This document shows positions 1 through 6,445 of a stretch of DNA of 30,839 nt, in pieces. Origin of the DNA: DATLNM01 sp035536775 (GTDB lineage Bacteria; Actinomycetota; CADDZG01; WHSQ01); NCBI GenBank assembly GCA_035536775.1, contig DATLNM010000044.1, positions 1 to 30,839 of the forward strand, in the 5' to 3' direction. Numbering within the stretch: position 1 is the stretch's first letter; every line of letters begins with the position of its first letter. A program made the translations under genes and the position numbers. Below the pieces are notes generated by a model. The model searched no databases, was not told the DNA's origin, and worked only from the letters and a program-made list of their open reading frames with translations.

Positions 1-83
1 ACGAGACCGGCCGCGAGCGACGAAAGTCCCTCATCGGTGACGCCTGCGGATTCCTGAGCCAGCTGCAACAGTTCTGTGGTCAT
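1..83 (-). CDS. atpE: ATP synthase F0 subunit c, N-terminal part only
   Basis: Only the first 27 codons lie in the window; the gene runs off the left edge. Translation from the ATG at 83 gives MTTELLQLAQESAG and then a stretch ending in SSLAAGL, which matches the start of the first membrane helix of the c-ring subunit. A strong Shine-Dalgarno (GAGGAGGAGT) sits about 8 nt before the ATG. It follows atpB by 27 nt, which is the normal B-E order of the operon. In the family this small hairpin protein forms the proton-driven rotor ring in the membrane. The proton-binding carboxylate lies in the second helix and is outside the window. Identity rests on position plus this short N-terminus. Confidence 0.85.
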   Translation of the reverse strand, partial: MTTELLQLAQESAGVTDEGLSSLAAGL

Positions 84-110
84 CTGCTAACACTCCTCCT
101 CTTCGTCTAT

Positions 111-950
111 CTAGACGGTGCCCTCGGCGATGCCTTCGAGCTGATGACGCGGTGGTTCGCTTCCTCCAGTTACGTGTGCCGTGTCGAGATGGGGCTCATC
201 ACCGTGACCGTGAAGCGACTCGGCGATGTAGAACGCGGAAAGCAAAGTGAAGATGTACGCCTGGATGAAGATCACCAGCATCTCGAAGAAGAACAGCCCA
301 ACCGCGACCAAGAATGTGACCGGCGCGAGCACGATGCCGACGGACTTACTCGTCAACAGGTCGTCCGTGAAGATGAAGAACAGCGCGAGCAACACGCTTC
401 CCGCCATCATGTTCGCCATGAGTCGAATGGCGAGCGTCATCGGCCTGATGAGGAAGACAGAGAAGAACTCGATCGGCGTGAGGATGATGTACACGGGCCA
501 CGGGACACCGGGCGGGAACAGGATGTTCTTCAAGTAGCGGAAGCCCTGTTTCTGGAACCCGACGAAGTTGTAGATGATGTATGTCATAAACGCGAGGAAC
601 GCCGGGATCGCCATGCGCGCCGTGACGGGAAGGTGGATGCCGGGCAACACCTCGAGCACATTGCAGAACAGGATGAAGAAGAAGAGCGTGGTCAGGTAGT
701 CGGAATACTTGACGCCTTCCGGCCCGATGATGTCGATAGCGATGCGATCGCGCACGAAGAGGTAGGCCGATTCGGCCACGTTCTGGATCCCCTTGGGGAT
801 CAGTTGCCCCTTGCCGCCGAGGACGAAGAACGTGATGCACGCCGCCGCCGCGAGGAATGTCAGAAGCACAACGCGGTTGACCTCGTAGGGCGTCCCCTCG
901 AACAGGATGGGGTCCCACAGGAACAGGTGGAAAACGCTGAAATGCTCCAC
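111..950 (-). CDS. atpB: ATP synthase F0 subunit a
   Basis: This is the stator subunit that forms the two proton half-channels against the c-ring in the cytoplasmic membrane. It has 279 residues and several hydrophobic segments. The family signature is clear: the essential arginine is R176 in AIRLMANMMAG, and the last helix carries FIQAYIFTLLSAFY (Q230 equivalent to the conserved Gln). Translation starts at a GTG. An AAGGAG ribosome site about 11 nt upstream lies inside the end of the preceding gene, whose TGA is only 3 nt away, so the two are probably translationally coupled. The C-terminal tail is hydrophilic and His-rich (HGHGDEPH). Confidence 0.97.
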   Translation of the reverse strand: MEHFSVFHLFLWDPILFEGTPYEVNRVVLLTFLAAAACITFFVLGGKGQLIPKGIQNVAESAYLFVRDRIAIDIIGPEGVKYSDYLTTLFFFILFCNVLEVLPGIHLPVTARMAIPAFLAFMTYIIYNFVGFQKQGFRYLKNILFPPGVPWPVYIILTPIEFFSVFLIRPMTLAIRLMANMMAGSVLLALFFIFTDDLLTSKSVGIVLAPVTFLVAVGLFFFEMLVIFIQAYIFTLLSAFYIAESLHGHGDEPHLDTAHVTGGSEPPRHQLEGIAEGTV

Positions 951-953
951 GCC

Positions 954-1358
954 TCAGCTCCTTAGTCCGGATGCCACCGACGCCGGTGGCGGAATCTTCT
1001 TGTACGAGCCGCTTGCCTCCCATAGAACGAGGCCGAGGTGGCTGCCGATCAAAACGAGACCGGTAACCGGGAAGTGCACGGCATCGGTCGCGCGCAGAAC
1101 CAATGCGACGCCTGTGAGGACCATCAGACCGAGCGCCATCGTCGCGATCCCCGCCGGCAGTAACAGACGAGGTGTCTTCTCGGCAACTCCCCCGAGGATC
1201 CGCGCCGAGAGCCAAAGGTTGAGCAGAGTCATGGCCAGTCCCGCACCTCCGGAGATGCCGTAGCGCGAACCGCGCCACAGCCAGAGGGCACCGATGACGA
1301 CGGGTGCGATGGCAAGACCACGCACGACCATCCGCCGCATCATCTGAACTTCGACCAC
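954..1358 (-). CDS. AtpI-like small membrane protein of the ATP synthase operon
   Basis: 134 residues with about four hydrophobic segments and little else. No catalytic motif is visible. Its place between the AtpZ-type gene and atpB is where actinobacteria carry the atpI/Rv1303 gene, which is thought to help assembly of the c-ring or to act in Mg2+ supply. The GTG start at 1358 has AGGAG five bases upstream. It begins 11 nt after the stop of the AtpZ-type gene, in the same operon. Assignment to the AtpI group rests on position, size and topology rather than on a diagnostic motif. Confidence 0.7.
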   Translation of the reverse strand: MVEVQMMRRMVVRGLAIAPVVIGALWLWRGSRYGISGGAGLAMTLLNLWLSARILGGVAEKTPRLLLPAGIATMALGLMVLTGVALVLRATDAVHFPVTGLVLIGSHLGLVLWEASGSYKKIPPPASVASGLRS

Positions 1359-1369
1359 GTCGCTCCTCG

Positions 1370-1654
1370 CTATCCGTCCGCGTCCGCTTGCCGCTCTGGA
1401 TCGCCGCTTGTACCCGTTGTCGCCCGGGCCGCCTTCTTGGCCCGTGCCGCTTCCTTGGCGCTCGCCGGGAGGGTGGCGTAATAGACGTGCAGGAACCCTC
1501 CTACCCAGCCGAAAACCGACCCCACTATCTGTGCCAAAGGATCGGTGCCCAGCCAGTTGTCTACCAGCCGCCCGAGGAACCAGAAAAGTGCGACGGCCCC
1601 GGCGAACTCGAATGCCAGAGAGAGGCCCCTGCCAAGATCTGCGCGGTTCCCCAT
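1370..1654 (-). CDS. AtpZ/AtpI family protein, first gene of the atp operon
   Basis: 94 residues with two membrane helices: roughly 12-28 (LAFEFAGAVALFWFLG) and 40-58 (AQIVGSVFGWVGGFLHVYY). A short loop LVDNWLGTDP between them is typical of the AtpZ/AtpI family (putative F0F1 subunit, PF09527). The tail is Ala/Lys-rich and probably cytoplasmic. In the family the protein is linked to ATP synthase assembly and Mg2+/Ca2+ transport. The ATG at 1654 has GGAGGG 5 nt upstream. It is the first gene of the operon, directly downstream of the promoter and Rex-type operator at 1675-1712. Confidence 0.8.
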   Translation of the reverse strand: MGNRADLGRGLSLAFEFAGAVALFWFLGRLVDNWLGTDPLAQIVGSVFGWVGGFLHVYYATLPASAKEAARAKKAARATTGTSGDPERQADADG

Positions 1655-1674
1655 CTGCCCTCCGTGTCGGGCGC

Positions 1675-1703
1675 AGACTACCCCAAACCCGTGCTTGTGA
1701 AAA
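1675..1703 (-). promoter_or_regulatory. Promoter of the atp operon
   Basis: Read on the minus strand there is a -35-like TTTTCA (1698-1703, four of six matches to TTGACA). A 17-nt spacer follows, then TAGTCT (1675-1680, TANNNT type). Transcription would begin about 7 nt further on, leaving a short leader with a GGAGGG ribosome site before the AtpZ-type gene. The -35 element lies inside the Rex-type palindrome, a layout that suits repression. Confidence 0.5.
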
Positions 1704-1712
1704 GTTTCACAA
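1695..1712. promoter_or_regulatory. Rex-type operator in front of the ATP synthase operon
   Basis: The sequence TTGTGAAAAGTTTCACAA is a perfect dyad: TTGTGAAA, two-base spacer, TTTCACAA. It fits the published Rex consensus TTGTGAANNNNTTCACAA at every fixed position. Rex senses the NADH/NAD+ ratio and represses respiratory genes; the ATP synthase operon is a reported Rex target in Streptomyces. The site is 41 nt upstream of the first atp-operon ATG and overlaps the predicted -35 element. It is also about 43 nt upstream of the promoter of the divergent gene at 1767, so it might act on both. No rex gene is present in the window. Confidence 0.75.
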
Positions 1713-1754
1713 AGTCTGCCCCCGGCGCGTCCGGCCCGAGGTCGAGGAGCCCGG

Positions 1755-1760
1755 TACGTT
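1755..1760 (+). promoter_or_regulatory. -10 element, leaderless start of the 1767 gene
   Basis: TACGTT (TANNNT) ends 6 nt before the GTG at 1767, and no Shine-Dalgarno is present. This is the spacing seen for leaderless actinobacterial transcripts. No convincing -35 is seen. Confidence 0.4.
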
Positions 1761-1766
1761 GCGAGC

Positions 1767-2351
1767 GTGGGCCTGCCTCAACTGCCGGAGAACGACCCCA
1801 TCCTCGCGGAACGCGCAGCAAAGTGGCGGTCTGGTTGGTCGAGGGGTCATTACATCATCGCCAGAACGGTCGTCGGCCTGATCCTCGTCGCGTTCGGGGT
1901 GGGTGTCCCGGTCATCCAAGACGCTCCTGAAGCGGGCGAGGCGACCCCCACCGTCGAGATCCGCCCAGAAGCTCGTTACTTGATCCGCATCTGCAGCGCC
2001 ATCGAGCAGTATGAACGATCCGCCCCCGAAGACCGGCAGCTAATGGCGCTTCAGCTCGAGGACGTCATCGAGGGCGCGCCCCCGGGGATCCCGACTACGC
2101 CGCTGGCCCCAGTGCTGACGAGAGCTCAGCAGATCGCGCACTATGTCCGTCTCTCGATCGGCCTTCAAGCTCTGACTATCGGGGTCGGTGACTGCGGGGA
2201 GGCCGCACCTCCCCCTCCCACACTCCCCGCTTTCACTCCCGCGCCGACGCCTACCCCCGTGCCGGGCGTCACCGGAGCAACACCTTCCGTCACAGCGCGA
2301 TCTTCAACGACGCTGCGAAAAGGCCAACGAACACGACTGCGAGGAACTTGA
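1767..2351 (+). CDS. Hypothetical single-pass membrane protein
   Basis: 194 residues of no recognised family. After a charged N-terminus there is one hydrophobic helix at about 29-50 (YIIARTVVGLILVAFGVGVP). The predicted outside part (about 55-150) has two cysteines (C75 and one in GVGDCGEA). The tail is rich in Pro and Thr (PAPTPTPVP). The GTG start is supported by a TANNNT element 6 nt upstream, suggesting a leaderless mRNA. It is transcribed away from the atp operon, and its last 62 nt overlap the convergent gene at 2290-2817, which is unusual. The true end could be questioned, but the frame is open to 2351. Function unknown. Confidence 0.55.
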   Translation: MGLPQLPENDPILAERAAKWRSGWSRGHYIIARTVVGLILVAFGVGVPVIQDAPEAGEATPTVEIRPEARYLIRICSAIEQYERSAPEDRQLMALQLEDVIEGAPPGIPTTPLAPVLTRAQQIAHYVRLSIGLQALTIGVGDCGEAAPPPPTLPAFTPAPTPTPVPGVTGATPSVTARSSTTLRKGQRTRLRGT

Positions 2352-2817
2352 GCTTTCCGCCCCACCCCGCGGAGGCGAAGTATCTGTAAAGCATGTCGCC
2401 GCTAGACCAATCCAAGAAGTCGATCATTCCGATCAAGAGGATCGACATGACGGCTACGAGACGTGCCTCGAAGACGGGGTCCTCGGTCCAGTCGAACAGA
2501 CGGGCGGACGCGATGTTCGCCGCGAATACGGTCCACGCGACCGCGCGAGCGAACAGGAAGTCTCCGTCGATCAGGTGGTCCAGGAAGACCCGGAAGGGCC
2601 CGGCATGATCGCCCCTCTGGGATGCCACGATTCCGGACGCCGTTGGAGCGCGGGGCCCCGGGAGCGGAGGCGGGGGTGGCGCGGCCGTATCCGGCATCGT
2701 GGGAGCGATGGGACTGATCGCCCAGTGGCCCTTGTGGTGATCCCATTGCAACCAGTTCCCGGCGGGATCCTGAGCCCACCATTCCTCGCCCACCTGGACC
2801 TTGCGAAGGCCCTTCAC
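2290..2817 (-). CDS. Hypothetical membrane protein with N-terminal Trp/Gly motif
   Basis: 175 residues. The N-terminus carries a tryptophan-rich motif (EWWAQDPAGNWLQWD, then HW). It resembles the DUF2510-type motif that precedes membrane helices in many actinobacterial proteins. A Pro-rich linker (about 36-55) follows, then two or three hydrophobic segments (about 88-104, 118-136 and 155-172). It starts just 1 nt after the wecA stop codon, so it is probably the last gene of that operon. The GTG at 2817 has only a weak ribosome site; a GTG at 2793 has AAGG at a good distance and is an alternative. Its end overlaps the convergent gene by 62 nt. Compare 12651-13376, which has the same domain layout. 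Function unknown. Confidence 0.6.
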   Translation of the reverse strand: MKGLRKVQVGEEWWAQDPAGNWLQWDHHKGHWAISPIAPTMPDTAAPPPPPLPGPRAPTASGIVASQRGDHAGPFRVFLDHLIDGDFLFARAVAWTVFAANIASARLFDWTEDPVFEARLVAVMSILLIGMIDFLDWSSGDMLYRYFASAGWGGKLKFLAVVFVGLFAASLKIAL

Positions 2818-2818
2818 C

Positions 2819-3922
2819 TCAGAGCTTGTCCTGGATCGCTTTCGTAAGGACCGGAAAAAGCGTGTAGAGGACGATTGCTCCGACCGCGATCGGCAGGGCG
2901 AAGATGACGTCGGAGCGATCCAGGAACGTGAAGCCGAGGGCCGCGCCGGCGGCGAGCGCCGACCAGATGTACATCACGATGACGGCCTGACGGTGTCCAT
3001 GCCCCAGGTCCATCAAGCGATGGTGCAGGTGCTCCTTGTCGCCTTGGAAGACGTTGCGACGCTTGCGCGCGCGGCGGATCACCGCGAACACCGAATCGGC
3101 GAGTGGGATGGCAAGAACCATCAAGGGGATGAATAACGGGAAGTAGGCGAGGAACGCGCCGGTCGTCGACACCTCAGCGATGAGCGGCGCGTGGCCAACG
3201 CCAGCCACGGTTGCGGCACCCAGGACAAGCCCGAGCAACATGCTCCCCGAGTCCCCCATGAAGATCCGCGCCGGATGGAAGTTGTATCGAAGGAAGCCGA
3301 GGGCCGCCCCGACGACGATGATCGCGACGAGCGGCGCAGAGGTCGCCAGCAACGCGCCCGTCTCGGCGAGCGGGTAGATGTAGACGAAGAAAGCCGCTGC
3401 GGCGATCGCGACGAGACCCGCGGCCAGCCCGTCGAGCCCGTCGACGAGATTCACCGCGTTGATCATCGCCACCATCCAGATGACGGTGACGAGAACCGAC
3501 ACGTCATCGCTCAGGAAGAACGTCCCGTTCGGGAGAAGAACGAACTGCATCTTGACTCCCGACAGGAACAGGATGCCCGCCGCGAAGATCTGGCCTGCGA
3601 ACTTCGCCGGAGCGGGCAGCTCTTTGAAGTCGTCGACCACGCCAAGGCAGAAGATCACGATCGCGCCGGCCGCGATCCCGTAGACCTCGGACGACTGGGT
3701 GAAGATGTCCCTGAACTGTGGCTGCAGCGCAGCGAGCGCAAGGGCGCCGAGGATGCCCCCGAACAGCGCGATCCCCCCGAGCGTCGGCGTCGGCTGAGCA
3801 TGGACCTTGCGATCGCTGGGATGGTCGATGGCCCCCACCCGCCGCGCGAACCACAGGACGGCCGGCGTAAGCAGGAATGTGATTGTGGCGGCGACCGCGC
3901 CCATCGTTAGGTATGCGCCCAT
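2819..3922 (-). CDS. wecA: Polyprenyl-phosphate HexNAc-1-phosphate transferase, WecA/TagO type
   Basis: A membrane enzyme that moves a sugar-1-phosphate (normally GlcNAc-1-P from UDP-GlcNAc) onto decaprenyl or undecaprenyl phosphate, the first lipid-linked step of cell-wall polymers such as arabinogalactan. 367 residues, about 10-11 membrane helices. Family motifs are all present: DDF with D97-D98, NLVDGLDGL (158-166), FMGDSGS (221-227) and HLHHRL (299-304). The HLHHR loop separates WecA/TagO from MraY. It matches Rv1302 (rfe/wecA) by gene order, upstream of the atp operon. There is no good ribosome site before the ATG at 3922; an internal ATG at 3904 is possible. The sugar substrate is inferred from the family. 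Confidence 0.93.
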   Translation of the reverse strand: MGAYLTMGAVAATITFLLTPAVLWFARRVGAIDHPSDRKVHAQPTPTLGGIALFGGILGALALAALQPQFRDIFTQSSEVYGIAAGAIVIFCLGVVDDFKELPAPAKFAGQIFAAGILFLSGVKMQFVLLPNGTFFLSDDVSVLVTVIWMVAMINAVNLVDGLDGLAAGLVAIAAAAFFVYIYPLAETGALLATSAPLVAIIVVGAALGFLRYNFHPARIFMGDSGSMLLGLVLGAATVAGVGHAPLIAEVSTTGAFLAYFPLFIPLMVLAIPLADSVFAVIRRARKRRNVFQGDKEHLHHRLMDLGHGHRQAVIVMYIWSALAAGAALGFTFLDRSDVIFALPIAVGAIVLYTLFPVLTKAIQDKL

Positions 3923-3944
3923 CTACGCGTCCCGGGCGATAGAG

Positions 3945-3966
3945 GTGATGTGCTCGATCACATCAC
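3945..3966 (-). terminator. Stem-loop at the glyA stop codon
   Basis: GTGATGTG and CACATCAC form a perfect 8-bp stem around a 6-nt loop. The glyA TGA lies inside the 5' arm (minus strand). No U-run follows, so it is not a classical intrinsic terminator. It may weaken or process the message between glyA and wecA. Confidence 0.4.
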
Positions 3967-5223
3967 GTCCGGATAGGGCCTGAAGCGCATCGTCAGCTCG
4001 GCGACGCGTCCGCGGATGTCTGTTGCGGTCGCCTCCGAGGGGTCCCTCAGGGCGGAGGCGATCAGGCGAGCCACCTCGGCGACCTCCTCCTCCTTCATCC
4101 CCGTTGTGGTCACAGCGGGAGTTCCGACCCGGATCCCCGATGCAACGAACGGCTTCTCAGGGTCGTAAGGGATCGCGTTCTTGTTGACGGTGATGCCCAC
4201 GGCATCGAGGCGAGTCTCTGCCTCTTTCCCGGTGACCCCGACGGGCCTCAGGTCCACGAGCATCAGGTGATTGTCGGTTCCGCCTGAGACGATCCGAAGC
4301 CCTTCAGCCTCGAAGCTCGCCGCCATCGCCTTGGCGTTGGCAACGATCTGCTGTGCATAAGACCGGAACTCGTCCGTGGCGGCCTCGGCGAAGGCCACCG
4401 CCTTGGCGGCGATCGAGTGCATCATCGGACCCCCTTGCCACCCCGGGAACACCGATTTGTCGATCGCAGCCGCGTGCTGTTCGCGGCACATGATCATTGC
4501 GCCGCGCGGTCCTCGCAATGTCTTGTGGGTCGTACACGTGACCACGTCCGCGTGCTCGACTGGATTGGGATGCACTCCCCCGGCGACGAGCCCTATGAAG
4601 TGGGCCGCGTCGACGACGAATATCGCGCCTACTTCGTCGGCGATGGATCTGAATGCTGCGAAGTCCCAGAGCCGCGAATAGGCGGTTGCCCCTGCAACGA
4701 TCAGTTTCGGTCGCTCCTTGAGTGCGACGTCCCGGACGTTGTCGTAGTCGATGAGCTCGTCCTCGCGACCGACCCCATACGCGACGACGTTGAACATCTT
4801 TCCGGTGAAATTCACGTGCGAGCCGTGAGTCAGGTGGCCACCGTGCGCGAGCTCCATCCCCATGAACGTGTCACCTGGCTCGAGGAACGCGAAGTAAGCC
4901 GCAGCGTTGGCCTGGGCTCCGGCATGCGGCTGGACGTTCACGTGCTCGGCTCCAAAGAGCGCCTTGGCGCGATCCCGGGCGAGGTTCTCGAGCACATCCA
5001 CGTGCTCGCACCCACCGTAGTAGCGCTTCCCGGGGTATCCCTCTGCGTACTTGTTCGTCAGGGGCGTACCGAGCGCGGCCAACACCGCCGGCGACGAGAA
5101 GTTCTCGGACGCGATCAGCTCGATCTTCGAGTTCTCACGATGGACCTCGGCAAGGATCGCGTCCGCGGCCTGAGGGTCGATCTTCTCGACGGCCGCCCAA
5201 TCGGCCCACCCCGGGTTACTCAT
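3958..5223 (-). CDS. glyA: Serine hydroxymethyltransferase
   Basis: A PLP enzyme of the cytosol that converts serine and tetrahydrofolate to glycine and 5,10-methylene-THF, the main source of one-carbon units. 421 residues, normal for the bacterial family. The PLP lysine is K234 in VTCTTHKTLRGPRG; the cofactor-binding VDAAHFIGL lies at 204-212; and the substrate region NKYAEGYPGKRYYGG lies at 57-71. AGAGAGG stands about 8 nt before the ATG at 5223. It lies between rpiB (39 nt upstream) and wecA (35 nt downstream) on the same strand. In M. tuberculosis the glyA gene is not in this block, so its presence here is a local difference. Confidence 0.97.
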   Translation of the reverse strand: MSNPGWADWAAVEKIDPQAADAILAEVHRENSKIELIASENFSSPAVLAALGTPLTNKYAEGYPGKRYYGGCEHVDVLENLARDRAKALFGAEHVNVQPHAGAQANAAAYFAFLEPGDTFMGMELAHGGHLTHGSHVNFTGKMFNVVAYGVGREDELIDYDNVRDVALKERPKLIVAGATAYSRLWDFAAFRSIADEVGAIFVVDAAHFIGLVAGGVHPNPVEHADVVTCTTHKTLRGPRGAMIMCREQHAAAIDKSVFPGWQGGPMMHSIAAKAVAFAEAATDEFRSYAQQIVANAKAMAASFEAEGLRIVSGGTDNHLMLVDLRPVGVTGKEAETRLDAVGITVNKNAIPYDPEKPFVASGIRVGTPAVTTTGMKEEEVAEVARLIASALRDPSEATATDIRGRVAELTMRFRPYPDVM

Positions 5224-5262
5224 GAGTCGTACCTCTCTTTCGTGTCTTCGATGTCGTGGTCG

Positions 5263-5724
5263 TCAGCCGCGGCCCTTTCGCGCCTCTTCCGACTCGATCT
5301 CGGCGATGGCCGAGACCCGGCGCTCGTGGCGGCCTCCTTCGAACTTCGTCTCCATGAACACATCCAGGATGCACTCGGCGAACTGCGGCGCAACGATCCG
5401 TCCGCCCATCGCCAGGACGTTGGCGTCGTTGTGCTCCCGGGCTAGTCGCGCGGTGTACTCGTCAAGGCACAACGCCGCACGGACGCCGTGAACCTTGTTC
5501 GCCGCGATCGCTTCGCCTTGGCCGCTTCCCCCCAGGACGATGCCCATGTCGGCATCGCCTGCGACGACATGCCTTCCTACGGCGGCGCAGATCGGGGGGT
5601 AATCGACGGGTTCCTCCGAATCCGTGCCCAGGTCGATCACATCGTGACCTCGTGACGTGAGGTAAGCGACCAGGGATCCTTTCAACGCCCATCCGGCGTG
5701 ATCTGAACCGATCGCGATCCTCAC
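5263..5724 (-). CDS. rpiB: Ribose-5-phosphate isomerase B
   Basis: Interconverts ribose 5-phosphate and ribulose 5-phosphate in the pentose phosphate pathway. The GTG at 5724 is chosen because a TAGGAT -10 ends 7 nt before it, there is no Shine-Dalgarno, and the product then begins MRIAIGSDHAG as the family does (153 residues). The in-frame ATG at 5733 would overlap that -10. The active-site loop reads GGSGQGEAIAANK. The cysteine used as the base in E. coli RpiB is absent and a glutamate (E71) takes its place, as in the M. tuberculosis enzyme. The phosphate-binding REHNDANVLAMGGR follows. The C-terminal tail is charged. Confidence 0.93.
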   Translation of the reverse strand: MRIAIGSDHAGWALKGSLVAYLTSRGHDVIDLGTDSEEPVDYPPICAAVGRHVVAGDADMGIVLGGSGQGEAIAANKVHGVRAALCLDEYTARLAREHNDANVLAMGGRIVAPQFAECILDVFMETKFEGGRHERRVSAIAEIESEEARKGRG

Positions 5725-5731
5725 GCGGCCC

Positions 5732-5737
5732 ATCCTA
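5732..5737 (-). promoter_or_regulatory. -10 element of a leaderless rpiB promoter
   Basis: TAGGAT on the minus strand is followed by 7 nt and then the GTG at 5724. A GGGACC element 16 nt upstream is a weak -35 candidate and lies inside the palindrome at 5751-5768. Confidence 0.45.
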
Positions 5738-5750
5738 GATGGTGTCCACC

Positions 5751-5768
5751 GGAGGTCCCCGGACCTCC
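5751..5768. repeat. Perfect palindrome over the rpiB -35 region
   Basis: GGAGGTCC and GGACCTCC are exact inverted copies separated by CC. The dyad lies between the phosphatase stop and the rpiB start, on top of the predicted -35. It could be a repressor operator or, as RNA, a hairpin ending the upstream message. No U-run follows on either strand. Confidence 0.5.
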
Positions 5769-5783
5769 TCTATGTCCCTTCGG

Positions 5784-6383
5784 CTAGTCGCAGATAAGAG
5801 ACGCCAGAACCTCTAACCCTGCCTCGAGCTCGGCCGCGGCGCGTTCGTATGCCGACGCCGGCAGGCCCATCGGGTCGTCGAGATCCAAGCTGCGGCGTCG
5901 AGGCGGCCGGGGCGCTCGGAGCAACGCCTGGATGCGCTCCTTCGGGGACCCCTCGACGACCCCCACTTTGATCTCCCGGAGCTCCTTGACGAGCCGCACC
6001 TTGCCGGCGGCCTCGGGAGCCAGTTCCTCGATCTCACGTAGATGAACGCTCGTCATCGCGAGTACGAGATCAGCCTCGATCAGCTCCTTGATGTCGACGG
6101 GCCTCGACCTATGGGCATCGAGCTCCATCCCCCGAGCCTTGACCGTCGCGATGGCGTCGGACGTCGCGGGATTGCCGAACATCGCCCACGTGCCCGAGGA
6201 GCTCACTCTGACGCGCTCACACTCTTTAGCCGCCAGCGCACCGCGCAGCATCGCCTCTCCCATTGGAGAGCGGCACAGGTTGCCGGTGCACACGATGACG
6301 ATCCTGACGTCGTCCTGCGACATGGCTCCGCCAAGGGCGGGATCGGGAGTCCCCTTCGACGACGGTGCTACGTCCATCTCCAT
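5784..6383 (-). CDS. Low-molecular-weight protein-tyrosine-phosphatase family protein
   Basis: Has the CX5R phosphate loop of the family in VCTGNLCRSPMGEAML (Cys32 to Arg38 from the chosen start) and a DP pair (LDDPMG) near residue 170 that would supply the general acid. Such enzymes remove phosphate from protein tyrosine or arginine; related actinobacterial proteins sit in this gene block next to sua5 and rpiB. The ATG at 6383 is preferred because GAGAGG lies 9 nt before it but directly abuts the ATG at 6392. An ATG further in (residue 24 of the longest frame) is also possible, as the fold only begins at DVRIVIVC. A basic, proline-rich insertion (APRPPRRRS) precedes the DP motif. Substrate unknown. 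Confidence 0.82.
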   Translation of the reverse strand: MEMDVAPSSKGTPDPALGGAMSQDDVRIVIVCTGNLCRSPMGEAMLRGALAAKECERVRVSSSGTWAMFGNPATSDAIATVKARGMELDAHRSRPVDIKELIEADLVLAMTSVHLREIEELAPEAAGKVRLVKELREIKVGVVEGSPKERIQALLRAPRPPRRRSLDLDDPMGLPASAYERAAAELEAGLEVLASLICD

Positions 6384-6432
6384 CGAGCTCATCCTCTCTA
6401 AGTGCCTTCATCGCACACCGGACCCTGAAGAT

Positions 6433-6438
6433 TAGGGT
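6433..6438 (+). promoter_or_regulatory. -10 element before the M32 carboxypeptidase
   Basis: TAGGGT ends 7 nt before the ATG at 6446, the spacing expected for a leaderless transcript. The same bases could serve as a weak ribosome site, so the reading is not certain. Confidence 0.4.
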
Positions 6439-6445
6439 GGCGCCC

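Noticed and set aside
144..965. Long plus-strand frame (273 codons) opposite atpB
   Set aside because: It mirrors atpB, is full of charged residues typical of antisense shadows in GC-rich DNA, and has no ribosome site or family match.
4417..5445. Long plus-strand frame opposite glyA
   Set aside because: Antisense shadow of an unmistakable enzyme; no recognisable domain.
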